Shown: one piece after another, positions 32,559 to 41,936 of the stretch
Layout: each line of letters opens with the position of its first letter
Position numbering within the stretch: position 1 is the first letter of the stretch
Assembly (NCBI RefSeq): GCF_002904165.1
Contig: NZ_CVTD020000015.1
Location: 310,001-374,000 of the forward strand
DNA: 64,000 bases
From: Herbinix hemicellulosilytica
GTDB taxonomy: Bacteria; Bacillota; Clostridia; Lachnospirales; Lachnospiraceae
Direction of reading: 5' to 3'
Notes under the pieces: model-generated
The model's input: only the letters and a program-made list of their open reading frames with translations
The model's database searches: none
What the model was told of the DNA's origin: nothing
Translations under genes and position numbers: made by a program

Positions 32559-34163
32559 TCATGTTAAAGGTACAACTTTTATATCGGCCCTGTCACGAAT
32601 AAACTTGCTGTGTTGTATGGGATCCCTGACATAGTATATAATATTGGAAATTATAATTTTAGTCCCGGGATATACAGTATCAGATACTTTAATCGAGCCT
32701 GCTTCATTGTACTCCACTTCAACTTTAAGCTTTTCATATCTTTCCTGGACTTCGGCAAGCTGCGTATTTAGCTGAATGCCGGCATTGGTTAACTGCTTAA
32801 GTGTTTGCAGCTTGTTATAGTCTATATTTCCGCCGGATTGAAGTTTCTTGCGGATTAAAGATATAGCCTGAGCAATCTTTTCTTTCTCCGCCTTTATGGC
32901 CACGATTTTTTTCTCTGTTTCCCGAAATTCGTCCAAGACCTGCGGATCTATGCCCACTTCCAGCAATGTACTGGTTCCCATTGTGGAGCCAGCAGTTTTG
33001 ACGGAAATCATTGTTCCGGAACGGATTACACCACCGGTTACAAAACCTCTTCTTCCTCCAACAATTATCTCTTTTCGAGCAGATACTTTGCTGTGCATAA
33101 TGGAATCCGTATTAATATATCCTCCGGCAATTACCTCCGCATTTTCAATAAATTTAGTAATAATATTGCCGTTTGCCTTTAGGATTCCTTTGTTCATTCC
33201 CTGCATGCCCCGTCTTAAGATTATGTGGCCTCCGGCCTCTATATAAGCTCCTTCCACTACACCGTGAACCTCAATATCTCCTTTGGCCTTAATTGAAAAT
33301 CCGGTAATTACGTTTCCTCTGACAACTACGTTTCCGTCATATTCAATATCTCCCGTTGACGAATCCAAATCCGCAGGGATTTCAAAAACATCCGACACAA
33401 GTACTTTACCGTCTCTAAGCGAAACATGTCCGTCCACCTCTGCATAAAGCCGCAGACCGTCTTCGGATTTTACTACTTTTGGTCCGTATTTAAGGATTTT
33501 ATTGTTAACTTTTCTGGGGTGAATTATTTGTCCGAAAACATCCACCCCGGGTTTGCCGTAGTCTACCGGATTCAAGGTGGCCAATAGATCACCTTTTTTA
33601 CAATGGCAGATTATATCCAGTTTATGGAAATCTACAGACCCGTCCTCGTTTGTCTTCGGTTTCATAGTAAGGTCAGTGTTAAAATGATAAATTATTTCTG
33701 CGTCCCGTCCTTCTACAGGCGGTGTTGCTTTGGCAAAAATGTAATCGGTACAATATCTCCGGTCATTAAGAAACTGTAAGATTTTAACCTCATCTATTCC
33801 GTGTTTTACTCCTGCCTGATTAAGGCCTGCAATTATGTCTTCTTTTGTAAGCAGGTTACCGCCGTTACTGGGAGGATAAAACCTGCACAATGCATACATT
33901 CTGTGTTCGTCTATGGTTATTTTCATATATTCATCCTGGGGAATTAGTACCGCTGATGTAAGTTTTACCTCCGCCTCCTTCTTAAGATTAGCCATAGCCC
34001 ATCCTAAAGAAGATTTGTCAAACTCATAAATTCTTTTATCAGCTAAATAACTGCTGATTTCATCATATATAAGGCCTCTTCCCCCGGGTTCCTCTCCAAA
34101 AAGTTTCAAATAAGTTCCGTCATCTTTAATGACTAATTGAAAATAAGCATTTAATGGCCCCAT
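32559..34163 (-). CDS. fapA: FapA-family (DUF342) flagellar assembly protein A
   Basis: The 534-residue protein of the DUF342 family has a central beta-helical part (about 230-390) with turns such as GNVVVRGNVITGFSIKAKGD and IEAGGHIILRRGMQGMNKGI. A coiled coil follows (about 420-490). DUF342 proteins appear in flagellar loci of Clostridia and in polymer-forming contexts, and the molecular role is unclear. The start is ATG 34163, directly after GGAGGTAAAG; the in-frame ATG at 34193 lacks a site. It follows sigD by 81 nt. Confidence 0.8.
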   Translation of the reverse strand: MGPLNAYFQLVIKDDGTYLKLFGEEPGGRGLIYDEISSYLADKRIYEFDKSSLGWAMANLKKEAEVKLTSAVLIPQDEYMKITIDEHRMYALCRFYPPSNGGNLLTKEDIIAGLNQAGVKHGIDEVKILQFLNDRRYCTDYIFAKATPPVEGRDAEIIYHFNTDLTMKPKTNEDGSVDFHKLDIICHCKKGDLLATLNPVDYGKPGVDVFGQIIHPRKVNNKILKYGPKVVKSEDGLRLYAEVDGHVSLRDGKVLVSDVFEIPADLDSSTGDIEYDGNVVVRGNVITGFSIKAKGDIEVHGVVEGAYIEAGGHIILRRGMQGMNKGILKANGNIITKFIENAEVIAGGYINTDSIMHSKVSARKEIIVGGRRGFVTGGVIRSGTMISVKTAGSTMGTSTLLEVGIDPQVLDEFRETEKKIVAIKAEKEKIAQAISLIRKKLQSGGNIDYNKLQTLKQLTNAGIQLNTQLAEVQERYEKLKVEVEYNEAGSIKVSDTVYPGTKIIISNIIYYVRDPIQHSKFIRDRADIKVVPLT

Positions 34164-34244
34164 CTTTACCTCCTTCCATTTCTTTAGTATCAACCCTGAC
34201 AGTTTTTCTATATCACAAGTTCCCTAACTTTTTCATATAATCAG

Positions 34245-35012
34245 CTAAAAACTGGTCAGAACGTCGATATTAACACCCAACATTTTTCTCATTTTTTGCA
34301 ATGCCTTTGTATGCAGCTGCGAGATTCTGGACTCGGAAACCTCAAGTATTTTGCTGATTTCCTTCAAAGTCAACTCCTCATAATAGTAAAGAATAATGAC
34401 TTTCTTTTCTTTTTCTGTCAATGTATCTAAAACCTTAGTCAAAATTTCTTTCAGCTCCTGCCTTTCCACAATTTTATCAGGCTGATCAAAGGTTGCCGTA
34501 AGATATTGCTCATTTTTTGATTCGGAGCCTTGTTCCAGAAATTCGTCTAAGGATATTATATTCGTTAACTTTGTTTGATTTTGCCAATTTTCCAGTTCCT
34601 CAACACTGATATCCAATTCCTGTGCTATTTCTTCATCATTAACATCCTTGCCATATCTGGCCTCAAGGCTTCTGTACGCATTTTCAAGCTTTCTTTGTTT
34701 TTGACGTATACTTCTTGGAATCCAGTCCATTTTCCTTATCTGGTCCAGAATGGCTCCCCTTATTCTTAATGAAGCATATGTTTCAAACTTATATCCTTTT
34801 GTATAGTCATATTTGTCAATTGCATCAATTAAACCAAATATACCGTATCCGACAAGATCGTCATATTCCACATTATACCCCAAATACATACTGAGGCGTC
34901 CTGCAACAAGCTTTACAAGTCCGGCATATTCAATTATTATTTTCTCGCGAAGTTCAGGAGTTTTTTTCCTTGCATATTCCTCCCAGAGCTTTTGCCTGTT
35001 ATCAGTATTCAT
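34245..35012 (-). CDS. sigD: Flagellar sigma factor sigma-28 (SigD/FliA)
   Basis: It directs RNA polymerase to late flagellar, motility and autolysin genes. The 255-residue protein has region 2 with EYDDLVGYGIFGLIDAIDKYD (first 20: EYDDLVGYGIFGLIDAIDKY) and YASLRIRGAILDQIRK, region 3 near 105-150, and region 4 with TLKEISKILEVSESRISQLH as the -35-binding helix-turn-helix. The ATG at 35012 follows TTAGGAGGC. It is located near the end of the fla/che operon as in B. subtilis, where distance from the promoter limits its level. Confidence 0.95.
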   Translation of the reverse strand: MNTDNRQKLWEEYARKKTPELREKIIIEYAGLVKLVAGRLSMYLGYNVEYDDLVGYGIFGLIDAIDKYDYTKGYKFETYASLRIRGAILDQIRKMDWIPRSIRQKQRKLENAYRSLEARYGKDVNDEEIAQELDISVEELENWQNQTKLTNIISLDEFLEQGSESKNEQYLTATFDQPDKIVERQELKEILTKVLDTLTEKEKKVIILYYYEELTLKEISKILEVSESRISQLHTKALQKMRKMLGVNIDVLTSF

Positions 35013-35087
35013 ACTGCCTCCTAAGTGTATTAAAGCCTATCCCCATTATAGTCTTATGCAGCAACAAAATATTATCCGTTCGTTAAC

Positions 35088-35119
35088 GGGACTAGTCTTT
35101 TTCGGGACCGGTCTTTCTC
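35088..35119. repeat. Tandem 16-bp repeat with palindromic cores upstream of sigD
   Basis: GGGACTAGTCTTTTTC (35088-35103) is followed directly by GGGACCGGTCTTTCTC (35104-35119). Each contains a perfect 8-bp palindrome (GACTAGTC, GACCGGTC). It lies in the 127-bp gap before sigD. Confidence 0.6.
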
Positions 35120-35139
35120 TTTGATTGCTAATTATTTTC

Positions 35140-35427
35140 CTATTTATTATTTTCTATATTTTCGTTATTATTTTCTTTTTCATCTTGTAATTTGTTGTCA
35201 GAATTATCCCCGTTTACGGTATCCGTTTGGTCGTCTTTTGATCGTTTTGCTATCAGTGTATTTACGATAATCACTTTAGCTATCAATCCTAAAATATAAA
35301 ACACAATCAGGACTATAAGAAGCCGCTTTAAACTGGTCAGCAAATCAGTTTTGTTAATAATATCCAGTATGCAGGTTATGGCACCGGCAATAAGCATAAT
35401 CAAAGGCGGCAAATATCTTTCTCGCAT
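35140..35427 (-). CDS. Small two-helix membrane protein of the che/sigD region
   Basis: The 95-residue protein has two hydrophobic segments (about residues 5-23 and 33-57) and a hydrophilic Asp/Asn-rich C-terminal tail. No enzyme motif is visible. The ATG at 35427 follows GGAAGGTG. It sits between cheD and sigD in the operon. I do not recognise a named family; an operon-linked membrane role is all that can be said. Confidence 0.65.
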   Translation of the reverse strand: MRERYLPPLIMLIAGAITCILDIINKTDLLTSLKRLLIVLIVFYILGLIAKVIIVNTLIAKRSKDDQTDTVNGDNSDNKLQDEKENNNENIENNK

Positions 35428-35467
35428 TTTTTCACCTTCCGTTTCCAGCTGTCGTAGAAGTCAAAGA

Positions 35468-35953
35468 TCAGATAATTTTTAATTCTCTTCCGACAGCTTT
35501 AATATGTAACAAGCCTGTTTCAGGATAAAACTCTATGGTCCTTCCGTAATTGGCCCCTGTATCTTCAGCCAAGATACGGATACCCAACTGGGCCAGCTTT
35601 TCTTTTGTTGCCTCCACATTGCGGTCACCGATACGCATCATTTCGGAGCTGTTTCCGAAATTGAACATTTGCGCTCCGCCTGCAATTTTCGCAACCAAAT
35701 TATTTCTGTTTGCCCCGATACGCATCATATCCTTGATTAGAATATCTATAGCCGTGTCTGCAAACTTGTATTTATTTGAATTGTTAAGTATTTTTGTGCT
35801 GTCCGGAAGCATTATATGTGCCAAGCCTGCAATTTTACTTACCGGATCATATAAAACAATCCCTACACAGGAGCCCAGACCCAATGTCGTAATTACGTCC
35901 GGCGCGGCGCATACATTGGCATCAGCCATGCCTACTTTTATAATTTTGCTCAT
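35468..35953 (-). CDS. cheD: Chemoreceptor glutamine deamidase CheD
   Basis: The enzyme deamidates receptor glutamines and, in B. subtilis, forms a feedback complex with CheC that stimulates CheY-P hydrolysis. The catalytic Cys is in TLGLGSCVGIVLYD (about residue 29) and the His in GLAHIMLPDS (about 46). GANYGRTIEFYPETG is the family's C-terminal block. Its 161 residues are normal. It follows cheC by 9 nt. Confidence 0.96.
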   Translation of the reverse strand: MSKIIKVGMADANVCAAPDVITTLGLGSCVGIVLYDPVSKIAGLAHIMLPDSTKILNNSNKYKFADTAIDILIKDMMRIGANRNNLVAKIAGGAQMFNFGNSSEMMRIGDRNVEATKEKLAQLGIRILAEDTGANYGRTIEFYPETGLLHIKAVGRELKII

Positions 35954-35962
35954 TTATTCACC

Positions 35963-36592
35963 CTATAATCCCAACGAATTTAAAATGGCCTTGTATGAGT
36001 TTAATGTCGGTATAAGGATAAAATAACCGTTGACAGATTTTTCTTTATCACCAAATTCGGTTTCAATAAGCAGAGCCTTGTCACCTATTTTTCCGAATTC
36101 GATAGCCGGAACACTTAAAATTGCTCCGGCCATGTCTATGGCCATATAAGGTATACTGGAAGTTATGGTCAAATTCGTCAAAGTGGATAGAGACGAAAGA
36201 TATGCGCCGGCTATTATATTACCTATTTCACTTAATGCAGATAATTCCATCTCGCTAAATTCATAATCGCCTGACAAATCGTCCGGTTGAGGATTACCGA
36301 GAAGTATATTGACAAGATACCTCGAAGCAGGCATATCCATCATAAACATCATCATGCCGTCTATGTCATTCTCAAGAGTAAACAAAATACCAACCACTAT
36401 TCTGTCCGCTCCGCCGACAATATCGGCAAGATTTTTAAATTCCAGCAATTCTACATTGGGTACCTTCATGTCTATTTTACTGTTAATCATCTGAGAGAGT
36501 GCAGTAGTGGCATTACCGGCACCGATATTACCGATTTCACGAAGCACATCAAACTCCATACTGTTTATTTTATTAAAATCTATATCTGACAC
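35963..36592 (-). CDS. cheC: CheY-P phosphatase CheC
   Basis: CheC hydrolyses CheY-P during adaptation and binds CheD. Two active-site repeats are seen: EFDVLREIGNIGAGNATTAL near the N-terminus and EFSEMELSALSEIGNIIAGAY near residue 125. Both keep the Glu and Asn pair, so it is likely active. I prefer GTG 36592 (209 residues) because GGGGGTG lies just before it; the ATG at 36607 would put that site inside the gene. Neighbours are cheW upstream and cheD downstream. Confidence 0.95.
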   Translation of the reverse strand: MSDIDFNKINSMEFDVLREIGNIGAGNATTALSQMINSKIDMKVPNVELLEFKNLADIVGGADRIVVGILFTLENDIDGMMMFMMDMPASRYLVNILLGNPQPDDLSGDYEFSEMELSALSEIGNIIAGAYLSSLSTLTNLTITSSIPYMAIDMAGAILSVPAIEFGKIGDKALLIETEFGDKEKSVNGYFILIPTLNSYKAILNSLGL

Positions 36593-36624
36593 TACGGACA
36601 CCCCCATAAATTATAAATTTATAT

Positions 36625-37053
36625 TTAGACATTTTTCTCACTGACTATTGCCGGAACATTTAAGATATTAATAAGTTCATCTCCGTTTTTCCCTATACCT
36701 GCACTAAAAACAGCTTTTTCATCTTTTTCGTCATAATTTACTTTTTTTATACTATCATCTTCCAGAGTAACAACCTCGTTTACTTCATCCACAATCAATC
36801 CGACAGATTCGGATGAATCGTCCGGTTTTAAAATTAATATCCTTGTGCTTGGGGTAAACACGTCATCTTCCAGACCCAACCTTCTTCTTAGGCTCATCAC
36901 CGGAATAACTTCTCCCCTTAAATTGATGACCCCCAGATAATACGGTTGGGCTTTCGGTACCCTGGTTATGTTTTGCATGACAATAATACTGTTTACATAT
37001 CTTATATCTATGCCATACAATTCCTGACCTAATTTTAAATCTATAATTTGCAT
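36625..37053 (-). CDS. cheW: Chemotaxis coupling protein CheW
   Basis: CheW links receptors to CheA in signalling arrays. The protein of about 142 residues has two SH3-like subdomains; typical blocks are GQELYGIDIRYVNSII, IGVINLRGEVIPVMSLRRR (here LGVINLRGEV) and GLIVDEVNEVVTL. I choose ATG 37053, 7 nt after CGGAGGGT, rather than ATG 37059, which is 1 nt from it. It follows cheA by 33 nt. Confidence 0.95.
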   Translation of the reverse strand: MQIIDLKLGQELYGIDIRYVNSIIVMQNITRVPKAQPYYLGVINLRGEVIPVMSLRRRLGLEDDVFTPSTRILILKPDDSSESVGLIVDEVNEVVTLEDDSIKKVNYDEKDEKAVFSAGIGKNGDELINILNVPAIVSEKNV

Positions 37054-37085
37054 AATCATACCCTCCGTTTTTTATGCCGGCATAT

Positions 37086-39161
37086 TTATATCAGGGAATT
37101 CACATCGAGAATTAGTGCCACTTCACCGTTTCCAAGTATCGTTGCTCCGCTGATAATTTTATGAGCTTTAATAAATTTGCCGATAGATTTAATGACAATT
37201 TCCTGCTGGCCTAACAGCTCGTCCACTACCATACCGGCCATTCTTTCACCCTTCTTGACTACAACCACAAAAAGTTCATCCTTGTCTTCTCCCTTATTGC
37301 AGTCCAAAATATCACCGAGACGTATAATCGGTATAAGCTTGCCTCTTAAGTCTAATACTTCCGTATTGTTAACTATCTTAATATCCTTGCTTGCAACATT
37401 CTCTACGGTCTGGATATTTCCTAAAGGCAAGGCGTATTTTTCGGATGAAATTTTTACCATTAAAGCCTGCATAATAGCCAAAGTAAGCGGCAGCCTTATT
37501 ATGAAATTAGACCCGACATTTTTCTTGGTTCTTGCTTCAATTTCTCCGCCTAAGGCTTCTATCTTGGATTTAACAACGTCCAGGCCTACTCCTCTTCCCG
37601 AAACATCGGTAACCTTGCTTGCAGTCGAAAAGCTTGGTACAAACAGTATGTCGATAATCTCCTTATCGCTCATTCTTTCAGCCTGTTCTGGTGTAATAAC
37701 ACCTCTCTCGATGGCTACCTTCTTAACCTTCTCTACATCTATACCTTTACCGTCGTCCCTGACTTCAATAACGACATTGTTTCCGTCCTGATATGCGTCA
37801 AGGAAAATAGAACCGACGGGATTTTTGCCAGCCTTAATCCTTTCTTCCCTGCTTTCAAGCCCATGGTCTGCAGCATTTCGAAGCAGATGCATTAAAGGAT
37901 CTCCTATTTCGTCTATTACTGTACGGTCCAGTTCCGTATCTTCACCGGTCATGAAAAGTTCCATCTCTTTGTCAAGAGTCTTTGACAAATCACGGATCAT
38001 TCTGGGGAATCGGTTTACGACGCTTTCTATCGGAACCATTCTTACCTTCATGACAGATTCATGCAAATTGGATGTAATCCTTTCCAAATACTCAATCTGG
38101 TCAAAAAATTCCGGATTGGCCTGCTGATCGAATGCGCTGCTGGATGATACAATACTGTTTTTGGCAATAATAAGCTCACTTACCAAATTCATAAGAACAT
38201 CCAGTTTTTCTATATCTACACGGACCGAACGGTTGGCTACCGGTTTTCCTGTCTGCTTTGGCTGTTTTGGTCCGCCTTCCTTTAAGGAATCCAATTCCTT
38301 CGGGGCTTTAGGAGCCGAAGTGCCTTCCTCGTCCTGTTTGATGGCAGTCATGTATGTATTAAACTCGTTTTCATCCAGCCTTATGTAGTCTGCAACAACT
38401 TCTTTTATCTCGGAAACGGACATAACGTATTCGATAATCTTGTCCGGTGTTTCGTTGGTAATTATAAAGGCAGAAAAATCAAAGTCGAACTTTTCATCTT
38501 CCAGGTCCTGGGCACTGGGATGAAGCTTGATTATTTCTCCATGCTCCTCCAATACCCTGTTTATCATGAAGGCTCTGGCACCTTTTAGCATACAGTCTTC
38601 CTGTATATATACGGTAAGGCCTATAACATTCAAATTCAAAGAAGCAGCCTTTGCAACGGCCATTTTTTCGTGTTCTTCAAGACTGATTGACAGGAATTTA
38701 TACTTTCCTGTATCCGCTACCGCTTTTTTGGTATCATTAGGTTTTTGTACTGCTTGCGAAGTTGCAGCCTTGCCGGAGCCTTTATCCAAAATTTGATTTA
38801 AGGCGTCGATTATATCCTGGCTGTCATAATCTCCTTCAGTACCTTCCGATTGGATGTTAACCAGGTAGGTTTCCAAAACATCAAGACCCTTGAACAATAC
38901 ATCAATCAAGTCAGAAGTAGCCTTCATCTTACCGTTTCTGATTTCCGAAAAAACATTTTCCATATCATGGGTAAGACGCTGCATTTTCTGAAATCCCATG
39001 GTTCCTGCCATTCCTTTCAGGGAATGGGCTGCACGGAATATCTCGTTGATTGTAGCTTCATTTTCCGGTTCTTTTTCCAAAACCAGAATATGTTCATTAA
39101 GTGACTGTAAGTGTTCTTTTGTTTCTTCAATAAAAATTTCTAAATATTGGCTTACGTCCAT
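37086..39161 (-). CDS. cheA: Chemotaxis histidine kinase CheA
   Basis: CheA autophosphorylates on its N-terminal Hpt domain and passes phosphate to CheY and CheB. The protein has 691 residues. The Hpt motif is AAHSLKGMAGTMGF (His near 47). A CheY-binding P2 region follows, then the dimerisation domain near 310-370. The ATPase has HLLRNAADHGLESREER near 408, DDGKGID and GRGVGLDVVK, and a C-terminal CheW-like domain completes it. The start ATG 39161 follows GGGGGT and overlaps the end of cheB by 10 nt. Confidence 0.97.
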   Translation of the reverse strand: MDVSQYLEIFIEETKEHLQSLNEHILVLEKEPENEATINEIFRAAHSLKGMAGTMGFQKMQRLTHDMENVFSEIRNGKMKATSDLIDVLFKGLDVLETYLVNIQSEGTEGDYDSQDIIDALNQILDKGSGKAATSQAVQKPNDTKKAVADTGKYKFLSISLEEHEKMAVAKAASLNLNVIGLTVYIQEDCMLKGARAFMINRVLEEHGEIIKLHPSAQDLEDEKFDFDFSAFIITNETPDKIIEYVMSVSEIKEVVADYIRLDENEFNTYMTAIKQDEEGTSAPKAPKELDSLKEGGPKQPKQTGKPVANRSVRVDIEKLDVLMNLVSELIIAKNSIVSSSSAFDQQANPEFFDQIEYLERITSNLHESVMKVRMVPIESVVNRFPRMIRDLSKTLDKEMELFMTGEDTELDRTVIDEIGDPLMHLLRNAADHGLESREERIKAGKNPVGSIFLDAYQDGNNVVIEVRDDGKGIDVEKVKKVAIERGVITPEQAERMSDKEIIDILFVPSFSTASKVTDVSGRGVGLDVVKSKIEALGGEIEARTKKNVGSNFIIRLPLTLAIMQALMVKISSEKYALPLGNIQTVENVASKDIKIVNNTEVLDLRGKLIPIIRLGDILDCNKGEDKDELFVVVVKKGERMAGMVVDELLGQQEIVIKSIGKFIKAHKIISGATILGNGEVALILDVNSLI

Positions 39162-40240
39162 GTTAATACCCCCACATTCTTAATGATAGCATCGGCAATG
39201 TTATATAACGGAAGCACTTCATCCGCCAGTCCTGTTTGCTTAATCATTCTGGGCATTCCGTATACCACGCTTGTTTCACTGTCCTGAGCTATTACATGTA
39301 TATTCTTTTTTTTACTTAGTTCTGTAATACCGGCAGTACCGTCACTTCCCATACCGGTAAGCACAACACAGACTATTTCATCATAATCGGAATCGACAAG
39401 GGATTCATACATTATATCTGCGCATGGATTAAGGCCCCGTCTTGCCGGCTCTTCGGTCAGTTTTATTATATGATTTCCCTGGCCGCCTTTTACAATCCTA
39501 AGCTGCCTGCCGCCTTTTGCAATATAAGCCCAACCCTTTTTAATGATCTCTCCGTCCTCTGCCTCTTTTACCGGAATCTGGCTTATACCGTTTAGCCTTT
39601 CAGCCAAAGATTTTGTAAAACCTTCCGGCATATGCTGCACTATGACCACTCCGGCATCAAGATTTTTCGGCAAACTTGGAATAATTAGATGAAGGGCCTT
39701 TGGGCCTCCTGTCGAACAGGCAATTGCCACCAGTTTATTTGATTTCTCCGGGATAATTGCCGGCTTATCCTTTTTGGCATTAGGATCGGATTTTTTCTTC
39801 CTTTCCTTTTTACTATTCTGTCCGTCAGATAATTGACTATCTGTTGCCATTGCCAGGCACTCAAGAAGCTTGCCTGAAAATACATCGTTTTTCAGCTCGT
39901 CAAGTCTTTCAGGTTTTGTAATAAAATCGAATGCCCCCAATTCCAGGGCATATATAGTTTCCTTAGCTTCCTTTGTAGTAACGGCACTGACAACAATCAC
40001 ATTTGTCTTAATATTCTGCTTTTTGAGTTCTTCAAGCAGCTCTATGCCGTTCATTCTTGGCATATTAATATCCAGAAGCACAGCATCAACGGCACCGACA
40101 TTTTCTTTCAGCATACTTAACCCGTTAAGTCCGTCAGTGGCAACTCCGATTACATGAAACCTGTCATCTGTCTCTATTATATCAGATAACACCCTTCTCA
40201 TGAGTGCAGAGTCATCTATTATTAAAATATTTTTCTTCAT
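39152..40240 (-). CDS. cheB: Chemotaxis methylesterase/deamidase CheB
   Basis: CheB removes methyl groups from receptors when phosphorylated by CheA. The 362-residue protein has a receiver domain with DDS near 9 and the phospho-Asp in AVLLDINMPRMNG near 57. A linker follows, then the methylesterase domain with catalytic Ser in ACSTGGPKAL near 175, His in VQHMPEGF near 202 and Asp in GMGSDGTAG near 297. It overlaps cheA. No cheR is found in this window. Confidence 0.96.
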   Translation of the reverse strand: MKKNILIIDDSALMRRVLSDIIETDDRFHVIGVATDGLNGLSMLKENVGAVDAVLLDINMPRMNGIELLEELKKQNIKTNVIVVSAVTTKEAKETIYALELGAFDFITKPERLDELKNDVFSGKLLECLAMATDSQLSDGQNSKKERKKKSDPNAKKDKPAIIPEKSNKLVAIACSTGGPKALHLIIPSLPKNLDAGVVIVQHMPEGFTKSLAERLNGISQIPVKEAEDGEIIKKGWAYIAKGGRQLRIVKGGQGNHIIKLTEEPARRGLNPCADIMYESLVDSDYDEIVCVVLTGMGSDGTAGITELSKKKNIHVIAQDSETSVVYGMPRMIKQTGLADEVLPLYNIADAIIKNVGVLTWT

Positions 40241-40275
40241 ACTGCCATTAGCCTTTCTAATTATCCCCTGAAAAG

Positions 40276-41037
40276 TTACTTTTTCTCATTGCTTCTGCGT
40301 TTTCTTTCCTGTTCAAAAATATATTTTATCAGGTCTTCCCTGTCTTTCGGGCTTATACCCTCAAATTCAACCCTATGTTCATAAAATCCTGTTCTTCTGT
40401 ACATTTTTTCAGATGCAATTATAACCGATGTTATTTCCAATTTTTTTAATTGATTTTTTACTGTAAAACTTAATTTTAGCAGAATTTTGTCTCCGGGTTT
40501 TAGCTCCTCCTTAGAGTTAAACCGGCATCCGCCTCCGCTTAAATCCGTTATACAACCGTTAGTCCACTTACCGGTTATTTCAGCCAGTTTTTTTCTTATT
40601 TCAGCCTGTTCCTGCGGGGTTACTGAATTGTCATATATAAGTTTCTGCTCAAGGGTTAATTCCTCTTCCGTAATACGCCTGTATAAAATGTCATGGACAC
40701 ATTCGAGACGAAAATACTTTCTTCTTTGAACCTTTTCCAGGTCCGAAGTAAGTTTCATTATCACCATAGGCATATTTTTTTCCCTGTATATATTGAGCAT
40801 GTGTCCGTTGCATTGATACAAGCCCTTTTCGGTATAAAAATATAGTCTGTAGCTAACCCATTTATTAAGTATAACTAGCAGACCGTTCTTTATGGGCGAA
40901 GCTAAGCATATAGTTCCTTCTTCACCAAAATCAACAACCTGACTGACATATGTATTGGCAGATTTAATCAGGTTCCCTTTTTGGTCCAGTTGCTTTAGTT
41001 CCACTTTATCGCCGATTTTTACTAAATCCCGCAGCAT
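40276..41037 (-). CDS. YcgR-type PilZ protein, c-di-GMP-dependent flagellar brake
   Basis: The 253-residue protein has an N-terminal YcgR-like domain and a C-terminal PilZ domain. The c-di-GMP-binding motif RKYFR (RxxxR) lies near residue 104, and DLSGGGCRF (DxSxxG) near 180. When c-di-GMP rises, such proteins bind the motor or stator and slow rotation. I start at ATG 41037 after GGAG; an in-frame codon at 41112 would overlap flhG heavily and lacks a site. It lies between flhG and cheB, tying c-di-GMP sensing to the operon itself. Confidence 0.88.
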   Translation of the reverse strand: MLRDLVKIGDKVELKQLDQKGNLIKSANTYVSQVVDFGEEGTICLASPIKNGLLVILNKWVSYRLYFYTEKGLYQCNGHMLNIYREKNMPMVIMKLTSDLEKVQRRKYFRLECVHDILYRRITEEELTLEQKLIYDNSVTPQEQAEIRKKLAEITGKWTNGCITDLSGGGCRFNSKEELKPGDKILLKLSFTVKNQLKKLEITSVIIASEKMYRRTGFYEHRVEFEGISPKDREDLIKYIFEQERKRRSNEKK

Positions 41038-41041
41038 AAAT

Positions 41042-41935
41042 TCACTCCAATCCCTTCCTGGTCCTGGACTTAAGCAAATGATAAAACAATTGGGCAATCC
41101 CCTTCTTTTCACTGCTGTTTATAATCGGTGCGGTATTGCATAATTTACTTGCAATCCCGCTTATGTGTCTGGAAAAATCGGAATCCGGAAATACACATAT
41201 AACCGGCAGTTGCCTCATAACCGCTTTTGACACCGAATAATCCATGGGAATGTATCCGAGATAATCTAAATTTAGCTTTAGAAATTTGGAACTTACAACA
41301 CTTAATTTTTTGTATATCTCCTCACCGTTGTCATCCTTTGTAATCCGGTTTGCTATAACTCTGATCATTGTATTGTCGGCAGAAAAATTAGATTTTCTGT
41401 TCAATGTTTTTAACAGAGCATAGGCATCGGTTATAGATGTCGGTTCCGGTGTTGTTACCAAAAGTATTTCAGAGCTGGCCGACGCAAATTCCAATACCGT
41501 ATCGGTAATTCCGGCTCCGGTGTCAATAACTATAATATCTGCTATTTTGTCCAATTCTGCTAATTTATATATTAGGTAAATAATCTGATCCTTGGTTAAA
41601 TTGGTTAGCTCCTGAATTCCCGACCCGCCGGAAATGAAACCGATATTCTCCGGTCCCCTGGTTATGATATCAGACAGATTTTTTCCTTTAAACATCAAAT
41701 CCGCCAGGTTATATACAGGTCTTATTCCCAACATAACTTCCACGTTGGCCAGACCGAAATCGGCATCCAATATAATAACCCTTTTCCCGAGACGGCTTAA
41801 GGCTATGGATAAATTAACAGTAACGCTTGACTTGCCCACACCGCCTTTTCCGCTTGTTACCGTTATAATTCTGGCTGACTGATTGGGAGCATTCTGTTGT
41901 TTAATTAAGCTTCTTAATTTTTCTGCCTGATCCAT
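41042..41935 (-). CDS. flhG: MinD-like ATPase FlhG (YlxH)
   Basis: FlhG is a MinD/ParA-type ATPase that partners FlhF to set flagellar number and position. The deviant Walker A motif SGKGGVGKSSVTVNL lies near residue 28, VIILDADFGLANVEVMLG near 55, and the hydrolysis region IVIDTGAGI near 135. A 25-residue N-terminal segment can stimulate the FlhF GTPase. It has 297 residues. It starts 1 nt after the flhF stop. Confidence 0.94.
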   Translation of the reverse strand: MDQAEKLRSLIKQQNAPNQSARIITVTSGKGGVGKSSVTVNLSIALSRLGKRVIILDADFGLANVEVMLGIRPVYNLADLMFKGKNLSDIITRGPENIGFISGGSGIQELTNLTKDQIIYLIYKLAELDKIADIIVIDTGAGITDTVLEFASASSEILLVTTPEPTSITDAYALLKTLNRKSNFSADNTMIRVIANRITKDDNGEEIYKKLSVVSSKFLKLNLDYLGYIPMDYSVSKAVMRQLPVICVFPDSDFSRHISGIASKLCNTAPIINSSEKKGIAQLFYHLLKSRTRKGLE

Positions 41936-41936
41936 C

